The position numbers and the translations under genes were made by a program. Of a stretch of DNA of 64,000 bases, positions 24,670-33,349 are shown one piece after another. The first letter of the stretch is position 1; every line of letters starts with the position of its first letter. Source of the DNA: Thiomicrospira sp. XS5 (lineage in GTDB: Bacteria > Pseudomonadota > Gammaproteobacteria > Thiomicrospirales > Thiomicrospiraceae). The notes below the pieces were generated by a model. That model saw nothing but the letters and a program-made list of their open reading frames with translations, was not told the origin of the DNA and did not search any database. Location: assembly GCF_001507555.1 (NCBI RefSeq), contig NZ_LQBO01000001.1, positions 1,922,001 to 1,986,000 on the forward strand. Reading direction: 5' to 3'.

Positions 24670-25992
24670 TTAAAGTTCCTGCCACACAGTATGACGTTGA
24701 ACCCAAACCCCATTTTCTTTTTTCCACAAGTGTGGTGAGCGGAAGGTATCAGTCAATAAATCAAAATATTCTCTGTCCATGATCGGTTGCTCGAACATTT
24801 TGGAAGCGATGGGAAACTCTTTTTCTGGAATAGATAGATACTCGAAAATTTCTTCGGCAAAGCGTTCTGGAAATTCCATATCAAAGCGTTTGACCAGTGC
24901 CACGCCTTCTTCACGGTCAATATCGCCGGAACGGATTTCCTGTGCCGCATCATAAGTGGCGCGGCCAATGCCGAATTTCACGCCGGTGGTGTAGTAATGG
25001 AAATCGTCGATTTTATCGTCAATGGAATTGTATTTGGAATAGGTGCCGGGCGTACGTTCCGGGGAAGCTTCAAAGCCGCCATGCTCGTGGGCATAGTAAT
25101 AACAACTTTGCGGGTGCCATTTAAGGTAATACCCCAGATAATGCACTTCCACGCCGGTTTCTTCCAGCTGCTGAGGATTGGCCGGCATATAAGGGTCCAG
25201 GTCGGCTTTTTCCAATCCGAAATCATCTTTGAGGGATTTAATCGACACCCCGCCGATATTAATTTCGGCTTCATCCGTCATGGTGAAATATTGCCAGTCA
25301 CGCTGTGCCTTGTCAGTATCGCCTTTGGGGTTGCCATATTCCGCCTCGTTTTCACCAAAGAACACCAATGGAATGTTCATCATCGCGGCCATTTTCGGTG
25401 CCAAGGCTTTTTGGCCAATCATGAACGCTTGGAACGGGTGGAAAAGCTTTTCCACTGACAGGCGCGTCAGCAAACGGTGCACCCGCCCGTTCGGGGTCAT
25501 CAACTGGTTATCAAAGCCGGCATGAATCCATTTCTGAAAGTTACGCCAGCCCCATTCGGTGTAAATGTGCGGTGCCCAGGTCACGGTAAACGGGTGCATG
25601 CCATATTTTTCTTTTAGAATATGCGAGGCATAGAAGCTATCTTTACCGCCGGAGCCGGGCAATAAACAATCGTAAGAACCGTCTTTGGAACGATGCTTAT
25701 CACACAAAGCCTGTAGCTCTTCTTCGCGCATACCCCAATCAATGGTATGTTCTTTTTCTTCAGCCACGCGGCAAGCATCGCACACGCCTTCTTCATCAAA
25801 ATTGATGGTGGCTTTCTTGGAGTCTTTAGTATGCTTGTATTCCACCGCTGAATTGGGACGCTGGTTGGAGATGGTACATTTTTTACAGAATTTAACGTCT
25901 TTCGGTAAACCGTATTTGGTTTCCAGTTGATCTTCCGGCAGTTCAAACTTGGACAGGTCAATCGGCTTCGGTTTTGGAATGATAAAAGACAT
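24670..25992 (-). CDS. N-acetyl sugar amidotransferase, WbpG/PseA/PtmG-like
   Basis: 440 residues. This ATP-pyrophosphatase family converts an N-acetyl group of a sugar into acetamidino, using ammonia from HisH/HisF. The N-terminus has Cys pairs typical of the family (CKKCTISNQRP and GVCDACR, probably a zinc site). The PP-loop follows as LLPGSGGKDSFYASHIL. First gene of a minus-strand run reaching ptmE at 17984, with a sigma-28 promoter just upstream. The likely product is an acetamidino legionaminic acid, as on Campylobacter flagellins; that product is inferred. Confidence 0.87.
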   Translation of the reverse strand: MSFIIPKPKPIDLSKFELPEDQLETKYGLPKDVKFCKKCTISNQRPNSAVEYKHTKDSKKATINFDEEGVCDACRVAEEKEHTIDWGMREEELQALCDKHRSKDGSYDCLLPGSGGKDSFYASHILKEKYGMHPFTVTWAPHIYTEWGWRNFQKWIHAGFDNQLMTPNGRVHRLLTRLSVEKLFHPFQAFMIGQKALAPKMAAMMNIPLVFFGENEAEYGNPKGDTDKAQRDWQYFTMTDEAEINIGGVSIKSLKDDFGLEKADLDPYMPANPQQLEETGVEVHYLGYYLKWHPQSCYYYAHEHGGFEASPERTPGTYSKYNSIDDKIDDFHYYTTGVKFGIGRATYDAAQEIRSGDIDREEGVALVKRFDMEFPERFAEEIFEYLSIPEKEFPIASKMFEQPIMDREYFDLLTDTFRSPHLWKKENGVWVQRHTVWQEL

Positions 25993-26037
25993 ATTGTGTG
26001 GTTTCCCTCTGAAGTATTTTTGATTTTTATAATATTC

Positions 26038-26064
26038 GTATCGGCCAGTTATACTAAAAATTCA
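26038..26064 (-). promoter_or_regulatory. Probable sigma-28 promoter of the amidation/legF operon
   Basis: Minus strand: TGAATTTT, 11 bases, GCCGATAC. The -10 half has one mismatch and the -35 half two. It stands 46 bp before the amidotransferase ATG. If real, it ties sugar synthesis to filament genes. Confidence 0.6.
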
Positions 26065-26089
26065 GTCTAAATGCGGCATAAAAAGCGGT

Positions 26090-27904
26090 TTATTTCCTTT
26101 CCAGTTTATGCGGCTGTGAACTCAGGTAAGCGAAGGTTTCTTGAGAAATATCCCGGCACTCTGCTTGCCACTGCAACAGACTTTCCATAAGCATTTGATA
26201 GATATTAGGTTTTTCTGCTTCAAGCGTTTCAACCACCTCTGGAAACCGTTGCCGCCACCCTAAAAAACGATAAGGTCGCTTTTCCGCCAGCCATAGTGTA
26301 CTCAGGGCTGAAAAATCTTTTTCCTTCTTTAGCTCCTCCATTTGAAACCGCGTTTTATGAATCGCTTTCTCATAAGATTTGACCAGGCCTGCCGTTGTTT
26401 GTTCGTAAGCTTCGAATACGGACTTAAAATAACGATAATGTAAAACCATATCATTAGAATTGACCTGTAATTGATTGGCTTGCTGAATCACTGTCGAAAA
26501 GTCTGCAAATCCATAACGTTGAATGAAAGACGTGTCACCTTGCACACTTTTTTCGAGTTTTTTATGCGCCTTTTGTGCCTTTTGGATGAAGTCGAGAGCT
26601 TCTTCCGCTAAACGCATGGCTTCTTCCGAGGTATTCACAAAGAATTTACGACCTTTCTTTGCCAACTCTGCAAGCTGACGATAATGCTTTTGATACCGTT
26701 GGAGCGTAGCCAATGTTTCTTGCAGTCGTTTACGATGCTGTTGTTCCGATAACGTCAAGGTGACAATCAAAGAAGAAATATCAATTTCAGATAAACTGGG
26801 AACAACCAGTGCATTTAAATCCGCCAATTCGATCCCGTTAATTTTGGCCGCTTTGGCATTAACGTTAAAAACCTGAAAATCAGCCGATAATCCATACCTC
26901 TGGGTCAAGGTTTCAAATTGCAGAGGAAACGCCTCTACAGCACTTAAAAACTCCAACGTAGTATCACACCAATCCCCTTGGTAGTTTTCAATGGTTTCTG
27001 CCTGTTCTCTTTTTACATTGGCTTTAGCTTCAAGACTACTACTCTCATGCGTTACTCCCGTCACATCAAAGCAAAAGTCCATTCCGGCGCAATAAACGGT
27101 TCGGCACCCCAACCCCAGCGCGGATAAGACAGCTAAATTAGCGACGGTTCCACCTTCGATTTCAACATTCCTTTCCGTTTGATAATCCTTACTGTGCTGT
27201 GGCCAATCCGGCCCCCAATACACAACCGCTCCCTGCCATACTTCAAGCAATACAGGTGATGCGTAATGCTGAACAATCAAAACACTTTTCGACTGAAATG
27301 CATCCAACCCTTCGGCATGCGCTAATGTCGCTGCGGTCGGGTCCGATGCCACAAAGAAATCCGGGATAATATTTTCGGCTTGTAAGCGTTTAGCCAAACG
27401 AGCAACGGCAAACACCACGACGCGCTCCCGGTTGGCTTTTAACCATGGAAGAACTTGATTTAAAGACGGTGCAGCCCCCAAAACGACCGCAGTTCGACCT
27501 TCACAACAATCGGAATAATCGATAATAGGGTGCGTTAATTTAGCGGCGTTCATAAGCGCATTGTCTACAAAAGGGGCATATTGGAACCTGAGCTGCATGT
27601 ACGCTAAATCTTCTAGGGCCTGAGGCAATTGCTGTTGTATCGAAACCGCCCATTGGGAACTTGGTGACAACACACTGATTTCAAGCTCTGATCCGACAAA
27701 CAAAGCATAATAAGGTAATAAAGCCGTAACTAAGTCGTCTTTCACTACACAAACAGAAAGCTTGGAAGGCACCTGTTCGCCTGGTTGAGAGTTGCTCAAT
27801 AGCAATGTTCTCTCACCCCCTCCCTCAAGCAAGGACTGATTTTGAGCGGATAAAACCAGCTCCGCAGAGCCAATCAGCATGATAAATTTGCGTGTTTGTT
27901 CCAT
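26090..27904 (-). CDS. MAF-type flagellin glycosyltransferase 2 (DUF115)
   Basis: About 604 residues from an ATG at 27902-27904; a frame to 27970 exists but its first 22 residues look unrelated to the family. The DUF115 motif is altered to GAAPSLN (residues 143-149), against GGGPSLD in the two paralogues; it continues VFAVARLAKRL and DFFVASDPT. The N-terminal region is shorter, and the C-terminal TPR-like part is missing. It diverges from MAF gene 3 across a 160-bp region. The motif change may alter the acceptor site or donor, or reflect loss of activity. A near repeat copy (CCAGGCCTGC) lies at 26383. Confidence 0.82.
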   Translation of the reverse strand: MEQTRKFIMLIGSAELVLSAQNQSLLEGGGERTLLLSNSQPGEQVPSKLSVCVVKDDLVTALLPYYALFVGSELEISVLSPSSQWAVSIQQQLPQALEDLAYMQLRFQYAPFVDNALMNAAKLTHPIIDYSDCCEGRTAVVLGAAPSLNQVLPWLKANRERVVVFAVARLAKRLQAENIIPDFFVASDPTAATLAHAEGLDAFQSKSVLIVQHYASPVLLEVWQGAVVYWGPDWPQHSKDYQTERNVEIEGGTVANLAVLSALGLGCRTVYCAGMDFCFDVTGVTHESSSLEAKANVKREQAETIENYQGDWCDTTLEFLSAVEAFPLQFETLTQRYGLSADFQVFNVNAKAAKINGIELADLNALVVPSLSEIDISSLIVTLTLSEQQHRKRLQETLATLQRYQKHYRQLAELAKKGRKFFVNTSEEAMRLAEEALDFIQKAQKAHKKLEKSVQGDTSFIQRYGFADFSTVIQQANQLQVNSNDMVLHYRYFKSVFEAYEQTTAGLVKSYEKAIHKTRFQMEELKKEKDFSALSTLWLAEKRPYRFLGWRQRFPEVVETLEAEKPNIYQMLMESLLQWQAECRDISQETFAYLSSQPHKLERK

Positions 27905-28065
27905 AAGGTTCTCAATCGTAAAAATGCATCTAAAAAACGACCTTTCAACAGGTAAACCGACACTGAACAATGCCCTTTTCAGGTTTTAAAGGCGTCTACA
28001 TTTGCCAATTCGGTCGTAGTTAAGCGAAAATAAACTCTATTTAATGATCTCTTCAGAGGGTTAAT

Positions 28066-30345
28066 GTGCTTTCACTTCAAACTGTCACCAATAAATTCCA
28101 CGAAACTTACTTCAAAAACATTAATGGTGATGCTTGTCAGGCAGTCGACTCAGTCACCTATTTTGAAAGTCACTTTTATCCGGACTTGTCAGAGCCAAAT
28201 ACCTTATACCTAATTGCCGGAACCGATTCAGGCCGCCTGCCAGACTATATCAAACAATACGCTCCGAAAAGCCAGATTATTTGGATTGAACACCCTGATG
28301 TCTCCGATCAGTTATCCGAAGTACCCTCACCTTGCTGGCCAAACTTTGACGCCAAAGCATTAGAACATACCCTGGTGGAATCTCCCAATATCCAAGACAT
28401 CATCCTCGTTCCATGCGTGGCCATTGCCGAAAAAACGGCCGAGGCGGCTTACTTAAGTTTCTACTCGCACGTGCAAACGGAGTTCAGTCGATGGTTTAAC
28501 GCTTGGAAACGGCAAAGAAACCAATCGTTTTTCTTCCATCGATTTTTAACCAACATGGCAGACTGTGTCCACCCTGTTCATGTCTTGTTCAATCACCTAA
28601 AAGGGCAAAACGCTGTGGTGCTGGGCGGCGGCCCCTCTCTAGATGCCGTATTACCCTGGCTTAAAGCGCACCAAAAAAACGTAATCATTTTTGCCGCTGG
28701 GCGAATCAGCCGAAGACTGTTAAGTGAAAATATTCAACCGGATTTTATCACCACCATAGACCCCAATGAAGTCATCTACGATAACAGCAAGGAAATGGTT
28801 CACTTCTCCAATAGTGCAATATTGCTACACACCAATTACAGTTATCCTCCCTTAATAACCGATTGGCAGGGCGCTAAAGCTTACACCGAAAAATTTGTGC
28901 CTTGGGAGGAACCAAACGATGAAACTAATTTGATGGTGGAAGGCCCTACGGTCACAAACAGCATGATCCAATTAGCGCATGCGTTGGGCTGTCCTAATGT
29001 ATATCTATTAGGTGTCGACTTTTGCTATTCGGCCGATGGCAAAACGCACGAATCACAAAGCATTGACAGCCAATTCGGCCAAATTGCACACGATTCCAGT
29101 CTTACTCTGGAAACCTATTCCGGTCAGCGCGCCCTGACCAATCCTATCTTTGCCGAAGCACATCATCAACTAGGACTTTACATGAATAAACTGCCAGAAC
29201 CATGTAAAGTGTTTAACACATCTTATTCCGCCGCTAAAATCGATGGCATTGCCTGCCTTTCAGTCGAGCAGATTCAACTCAATGTAAAACCCAAACAACC
29301 TTATATTGAACGAATAAAAATGCGACTTTTAGAAAATGATCATGCACTAAAAACCCATTTTCAATCTGTACGCCAAGCCCTGACCCCTGTTCGCAAGTCA
29401 CTAGTTGAAATTCAAAAGAACGCTCAAGCCGCCTTGAAAAGCGCTTCCCAGATTGAAAAGCAACCCGGTCTGCTCGACAAAACGCTTCCTAAAATCGATA
29501 AGTTACGACTCAAAATTTACCGTGAAGATTTAACCTTGGCCATTCTCGACTATGTCACCGCCGGTACCAAGGCCCAAAAAGAAATTTTCCTGGAGCCAGC
29601 AGACTTTCAAAACGATTCAGCTAAGATGTTAGAAGTATTAGCCTGTCAAATGACCACTTTCATTGATTTGACTCGCCGTTTAATTGGGCAGTTCGATGAA
29701 GCTCTCAAACAAGTTCAAGTTCGCCAAAAAGAACTAAAAGGCGGGAGCTTAAAAGCCTTAGCCGATCACTGGATACAACATACCGAAGAAGGCCGTTTTT
29801 TAAACTGGCTGAGCACACATCAATTGACTATTGACGACCTAAATACACAGGAACAGGTTCTAGGGCAACAATTGCTAGACCGTTTTGAACGCCGCACCCA
29901 AAGCGAAGATGCCTCCAAGCTTCGACAAAAGCTCACAAAATTACAAGAAACGGCGCCCGACAACGTTACTTTAGCGGCAAACTTATTCGACGCTCAAGAC
30001 ACGGAAGGCCTGAACAAACTAATCGAGCGGCTACAAAAACAAACAAGAGACATGGCACAAGGTTCTGGAGAAGCAATCTCAGACAACCAGGAAACGCTTT
30101 GTCTAGCTCAAGGCTATTTATCCGAGCTGAATGGTGAAATTGAAGCCGCTTGTACTTACTACACACAGCTTACTCATAACCGCCATCTGGAACTAGGCTT
30201 GTTACAAATTGTGTCAATTGCCTACCAACAAGAAGACGGCACTACCGTTTTAAATGCGTTGGAAGTACTTTCACATCTTAAAGATGCCTATCTTCCTGTT
30301 TATAACCAAGCCTTGGAAACGCAAGGAAAAATGGAACAAGTTTAA
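28066..30345 (+). CDS. MAF-type flagellin glycosyltransferase 3 (DUF115)
   Basis: 759 residues. It starts at GTG (28066-28068) about six bases after AGAGGG; an ATG two bases upstream is out of frame. The DUF115 motif GGGPSLD is at 187-193, then FAAGRISRRL and DFITTIDPN. The layout follows MAF 1, including YLIAGTDSGRLPDYI near the N-terminus (FIIVGSDSGLLIPYL in MAF 1) and the helical C-terminus (YYTQLTHNRHLELGLLQIVSIAYQQEDGTTVLNALEVLSHL, broken here only for reading). The conserved end NALEVL.H is shared with MAF 1. It is convergent with legG. Confidence 0.88.
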   Translation: MLSLQTVTNKFHETYFKNINGDACQAVDSVTYFESHFYPDLSEPNTLYLIAGTDSGRLPDYIKQYAPKSQIIWIEHPDVSDQLSEVPSPCWPNFDAKALEHTLVESPNIQDIILVPCVAIAEKTAEAAYLSFYSHVQTEFSRWFNAWKRQRNQSFFFHRFLTNMADCVHPVHVLFNHLKGQNAVVLGGGPSLDAVLPWLKAHQKNVIIFAAGRISRRLLSENIQPDFITTIDPNEVIYDNSKEMVHFSNSAILLHTNYSYPPLITDWQGAKAYTEKFVPWEEPNDETNLMVEGPTVTNSMIQLAHALGCPNVYLLGVDFCYSADGKTHESQSIDSQFGQIAHDSSLTLETYSGQRALTNPIFAEAHHQLGLYMNKLPEPCKVFNTSYSAAKIDGIACLSVEQIQLNVKPKQPYIERIKMRLLENDHALKTHFQSVRQALTPVRKSLVEIQKNAQAALKSASQIEKQPGLLDKTLPKIDKLRLKIYREDLTLAILDYVTAGTKAQKEIFLEPADFQNDSAKMLEVLACQMTTFIDLTRRLIGQFDEALKQVQVRQKELKGGSLKALADHWIQHTEEGRFLNWLSTHQLTIDDLNTQEQVLGQQLLDRFERRTQSEDASKLRQKLTKLQETAPDNVTLAANLFDAQDTEGLNKLIERLQKQTRDMAQGSGEAISDNQETLCLAQGYLSELNGEIEAACTYYTQLTHNRHLELGLLQIVSIAYQQEDGTTVLNALEVLSHLKDAYLPVYNQALETQGKMEQV

Positions 30346-30470
30346 GAGATCTACCAACCTTATTTTCAATCAACCGCCTTACTTTCAAAAGCCGCGACAG
30401 TGGATTCGAAAACTTATTCAACACAACCATTTGGCAACAACCACGCAGATTCCGAAAGAGGGTTGAAGTT

Positions 30471-31682
30471 TTAGCTGAAAGAGACCACGTCGTAAAAAGA
30501 TTTGCGCGATAAATCCACGTTTTCTTCAACCAATAGGCGGTGCAAAATCGCAACGAGGTTTTCAGCGGTTTGCCCCCGCCCGTAAACCGAATTTTTTTGA
30601 CTAGCGACGCGCTGCATATCGGGTGACAAAGCTCGATGTAACGCCTCGGAAATAGAGTCAACATCTTCAAAACAGTCAATCACGGAAGCCGATCGCAAAC
30701 GCCCCTTTTGACGTTCACCAATATTAACCGTAGGCACCCCCATCGCCGGCGCTTCAATAATACCGCTGGACGAATTGCCTACAACCACATCCGCCAGTTT
30801 CATGAGGCTCAAATAACGCTGAATGCCAAGAGAAGCAACGCACTTTACATTCAAGGCACTTTTTTCGTCCCACGCTTGAATCGCTCGATTAATTGCTTGC
30901 CCATGCGAATCCGTGTTTGAAGCGGTCCAAATAACCGTGGCATCTGGAAAAGACTCGACCGCTTGCATCAGTGCTTGCAAAGCTTTCAATTGCGGTTCTT
31001 CGTCCTCAGTCCCTTGATTACGTCTCGTGACAGGATGATAAGTCACCAACATCAACGGCTTGGAAAAAGACATGTCTAACTCCCGCTCCAGTTGACTGAT
31101 GGTTAAGTAATCCAAATGGTCAATGACGTCCAAACCGGTTGCACCGACATTAAAAACACGCTCGGGGTTTTCGCCCATTTGAATCACTCTTTGTCGGTAA
31201 GGCTCGGCCGCGACAAAATGCACACTTGCCATTTTGGTCAAGGCATGACGGATGGATTCATCCACGGCTCCTTCCGTCACCTCCCCTCCGTGAAGATGAA
31301 TAATCGGAATATGCAGTAGCAAAGCGGCCGAAGCGATGCCCAGCATTTCATAACGATCCCCCAGTATCAATAGCGCGTCGGGGCGATGCGAGTCTAACAC
31401 TTTGGCAAACGCCGCCAACGCTCGCGAAGTCGTTAATGCAATATCCAAGTTCGAATCCGAGCTATTGAAATCCAAAATCGGCACTTCCCCGGCAATGTGA
31501 TGCCCGGCTTGTCGAATTTCATTCACGGTAAGCCCTTGTGCTTCGACCAGATGCGCCCCCGTCACCCACAGTTGACAATCAAACTCCGTATGGGCTTCAA
31601 GCAGGCGAATGACCCGTGACAACAAACCATATTCCGCACGGGTAGCCGTCACCACGGCGATTTTTTTTTGACGAGAAATCAT
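30471..31682 (-). CDS. legG: LegG, UDP-N,N'-diacetylbacillosamine 2-epimerase (hydrolysing)
   Basis: 403 residues, NeuC/LegG family. The enzyme removes UDP and inverts C2 to give the hexosamine used by LegI. Motifs: VTATRAEYGLL start, LLILGDRYEMLG, HLHGGEVTEGAVDESIRHALTK, and the C-terminal VVGNSSSGIIEAP with GERQKGR. Its stop and start couple it tightly to legI (ATGA overlap at 31679-31682). Assignment to LegG rather than sialic-acid NeuC rests on LegB and LegC in the same operon. Confidence 0.9.
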   Translation of the reverse strand: MISRQKKIAVVTATRAEYGLLSRVIRLLEAHTEFDCQLWVTGAHLVEAQGLTVNEIRQAGHHIAGEVPILDFNSSDSNLDIALTTSRALAAFAKVLDSHRPDALLILGDRYEMLGIASAALLLHIPIIHLHGGEVTEGAVDESIRHALTKMASVHFVAAEPYRQRVIQMGENPERVFNVGATGLDVIDHLDYLTISQLERELDMSFSKPLMLVTYHPVTRRNQGTEDEEPQLKALQALMQAVESFPDATVIWTASNTDSHGQAINRAIQAWDEKSALNVKCVASLGIQRYLSLMKLADVVVGNSSSGIIEAPAMGVPTVNIGERQKGRLRSASVIDCFEDVDSISEALHRALSPDMQRVASQKNSVYGRGQTAENLVAILHRLLVEENVDLSRKSFYDVVSFS

Positions 31683-32692
31683 GGCTCGATTCCCTCTTCG
31701 GCGAAGTAATCGCGTTGAGCGACTTGACCAATCACATCATCCCATTCAGTTGCAAAACAACCGGTGTCACTGCGTTTTAAAGTAACATTTTCTTCTGTAA
31801 AAACCGTTCCCTTCGAAATCGATTTCGAAGCCACAATGCGTTTTCGCGCGATGGCAATGTTAGCCGTTTCAGAAAGTGATGCCGACTTTTCGCCTGATCC
31901 CAACGCCAATTCCACATGACGAATAGACGAAACCATACTGGCCAATTCTTGAGGCTCCAAGCTGGCTTTGTGGTCAGGCCCGGGTAATGTCCGATCCAGC
32001 GTAAAATGCTTTTCAATCACGGAAGCGCCCAATGCCACCGCCGCAATCGGCACTTCGATACCAAGAGAATGATCGGACAAGCCGATGGGCACATTCAGCG
32101 CCTCTCTTAAGGTCTTCATCGCTCGTAAATTCACATCTTCATAAGGCGTTGGATAAGCTGTGTTGGCATGTAACACGGTTAAGTTAGAGACATGCAGTCC
32201 CGCATTAAATAAAGTGGTAACGGCCAGTTGAACCTCTTCCAGGTTCCCCATTCCGGTCGATAAAATCGTCGGCTGATTCAAACTCGCGATCTTGCGCAAA
32301 TAAGGAACCGACAACAATTCACCCGATGGAATTTTCCAACGCGCCACCCCCAAGGTGCTTAAAAGATCAATACTGTCCGAATCAAACGCCGTGGACATAA
32401 ATTCAATTTCGTTTTGACGACAATGCTCAATCAGGGTTTGATGTTCCAAGTCCGACAACTCAAGTGACTTTAATAAATCATACTGGCTTTGCTCCTGGCC
32501 GGTATTTTCCGTTTGATAATCAGCTTGTTTGGCGGATTTTGACACCAAGGCTTCGGTTTTGAACGTTTGGAACTTCACCGCATCTGCACCCGCCGCAACG
32601 GCCGCATCCACCAAGGCCAGCGCCGATTTTAAGTCGCCGTTATGATTCACGCCGGCTTCGGCGATAATGAAAGTAGGCTTTAACTCCGCCAT
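31679..32692 (-). CDS. legI: LegI, N,N'-diacetyllegionaminic acid synthase
   Basis: 337 residues, NeuB family. It condenses phosphoenolpyruvate with 2,4-diacetamido-2,4,6-trideoxymannose. Canonical motifs are all present: AEAGVNHNGDL, DAVKFQTFK, KIPSGEL, STGMGNLEEV, LHANTAYPTP and LSDHSLGIEVPIAA, with a C-terminal SAF domain (ISKGTVFTEENVTLKRS). This contrasts with the second synthase at 22130, where the EIGxNH and KFQ regions are changed. It abuts legH and overlaps legG. Confidence 0.92.
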   Translation of the reverse strand: MAELKPTFIIAEAGVNHNGDLKSALALVDAAVAAGADAVKFQTFKTEALVSKSAKQADYQTENTGQEQSQYDLLKSLELSDLEHQTLIEHCRQNEIEFMSTAFDSDSIDLLSTLGVARWKIPSGELLSVPYLRKIASLNQPTILSTGMGNLEEVQLAVTTLFNAGLHVSNLTVLHANTAYPTPYEDVNLRAMKTLREALNVPIGLSDHSLGIEVPIAAVALGASVIEKHFTLDRTLPGPDHKASLEPQELASMVSSIRHVELALGSGEKSASLSETANIAIARKRIVASKSISKGTVFTEENVTLKRSDTGCFATEWDDVIGQVAQRDYFAEEGIEP

Positions 32693-33349
32693 TTAGTCTC
32701 CTGCTCCAGTTTCAATATATCGAACGGCTGGCTGCCCGATATAGATGCCCGGTTCGGAAATATCCTTCACCACAACGGAACCCGCACCCACGATGGTTTT
32801 TCCGGTAATATGCGTTGATTGCACCACCACCGATCCAGTGCCAATCAAGCAATCATCGCCGACGCCCACGCCGCCATTTAATAACGCGCCTGTCGCAATA
32901 TGACAATGCGCACCGATCCGAACATCATGCTCGACCAGTGCTTTGGAATTGATAATGCTATTGGCGCCAATTTCCGCCAGGGGGTTCACCAAGGCCTGAT
33001 GCATCACCACCGTGCCGTCGCCAATTTTGGCCGACGCGGATACCTTGGCGAACGGCGAAATCACGCTCGGTAAATGCCCGCCCAAATCAAGCACCTGTTG
33101 GAACAAGCGACGACGCACCGCCGAGGATTTAAGCTGCCCGACCGTCACCAAACACGCCGGCACCTTTTGAACCCAGTAAGGTAAATCGTCGTCGGTACCG
33201 ATGACCGGATACCCCAATACACAGTCGGTTTGCGATTCGGGGGACTCAATGATGCCGACAATGTCATAAGCATCCGTAGCTTCAATCACATCAATCACGG
33301 CGGCGCAGTGGCCTCCACCTCCTAATAACAACAAAGGCGTTTGGTTCAT
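32693..33349 (-). CDS. legH: LegH/PglD-like sugar N-acetyltransferase
   Basis: 218 residues from an ATG at 33347-33349 overlapping the legC stop (ATGA); a frame to 33424 lies wholly within legC. An N-terminal Rossmann-like part (LLLGGGGHCAAVIDVIEA) is followed by hexapeptide repeats of a left-handed beta-helix (AKIGDGTVVMHQALVNPLAEIGANSII, split by family repeats). It would N-acetylate the 4-amino group of the UDP-sugar using acetyl-CoA, between LegC and LegG. The catalytic His is probably the one in ALVEHDVRIGAHCHI. Confidence 0.88.
   Translation of the reverse strand: MNQTPLLLLGGGGHCAAVIDVIEATDAYDIVGIIESPESQTDCVLGYPVIGTDDDLPYWVQKVPACLVTVGQLKSSAVRRRLFQQVLDLGGHLPSVISPFAKVSASAKIGDGTVVMHQALVNPLAEIGANSIINSKALVEHDVRIGAHCHIATGALLNGGVGVGDDCLIGTGSVVVQSTHITGKTIVGAGSVVVKDISEPGIYIGQPAVRYIETGAGD

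Noticed and set aside
28064-28066. ATG just before the GTG start of MAF gene 3
   Set aside because: It is out of frame with the MAF protein.
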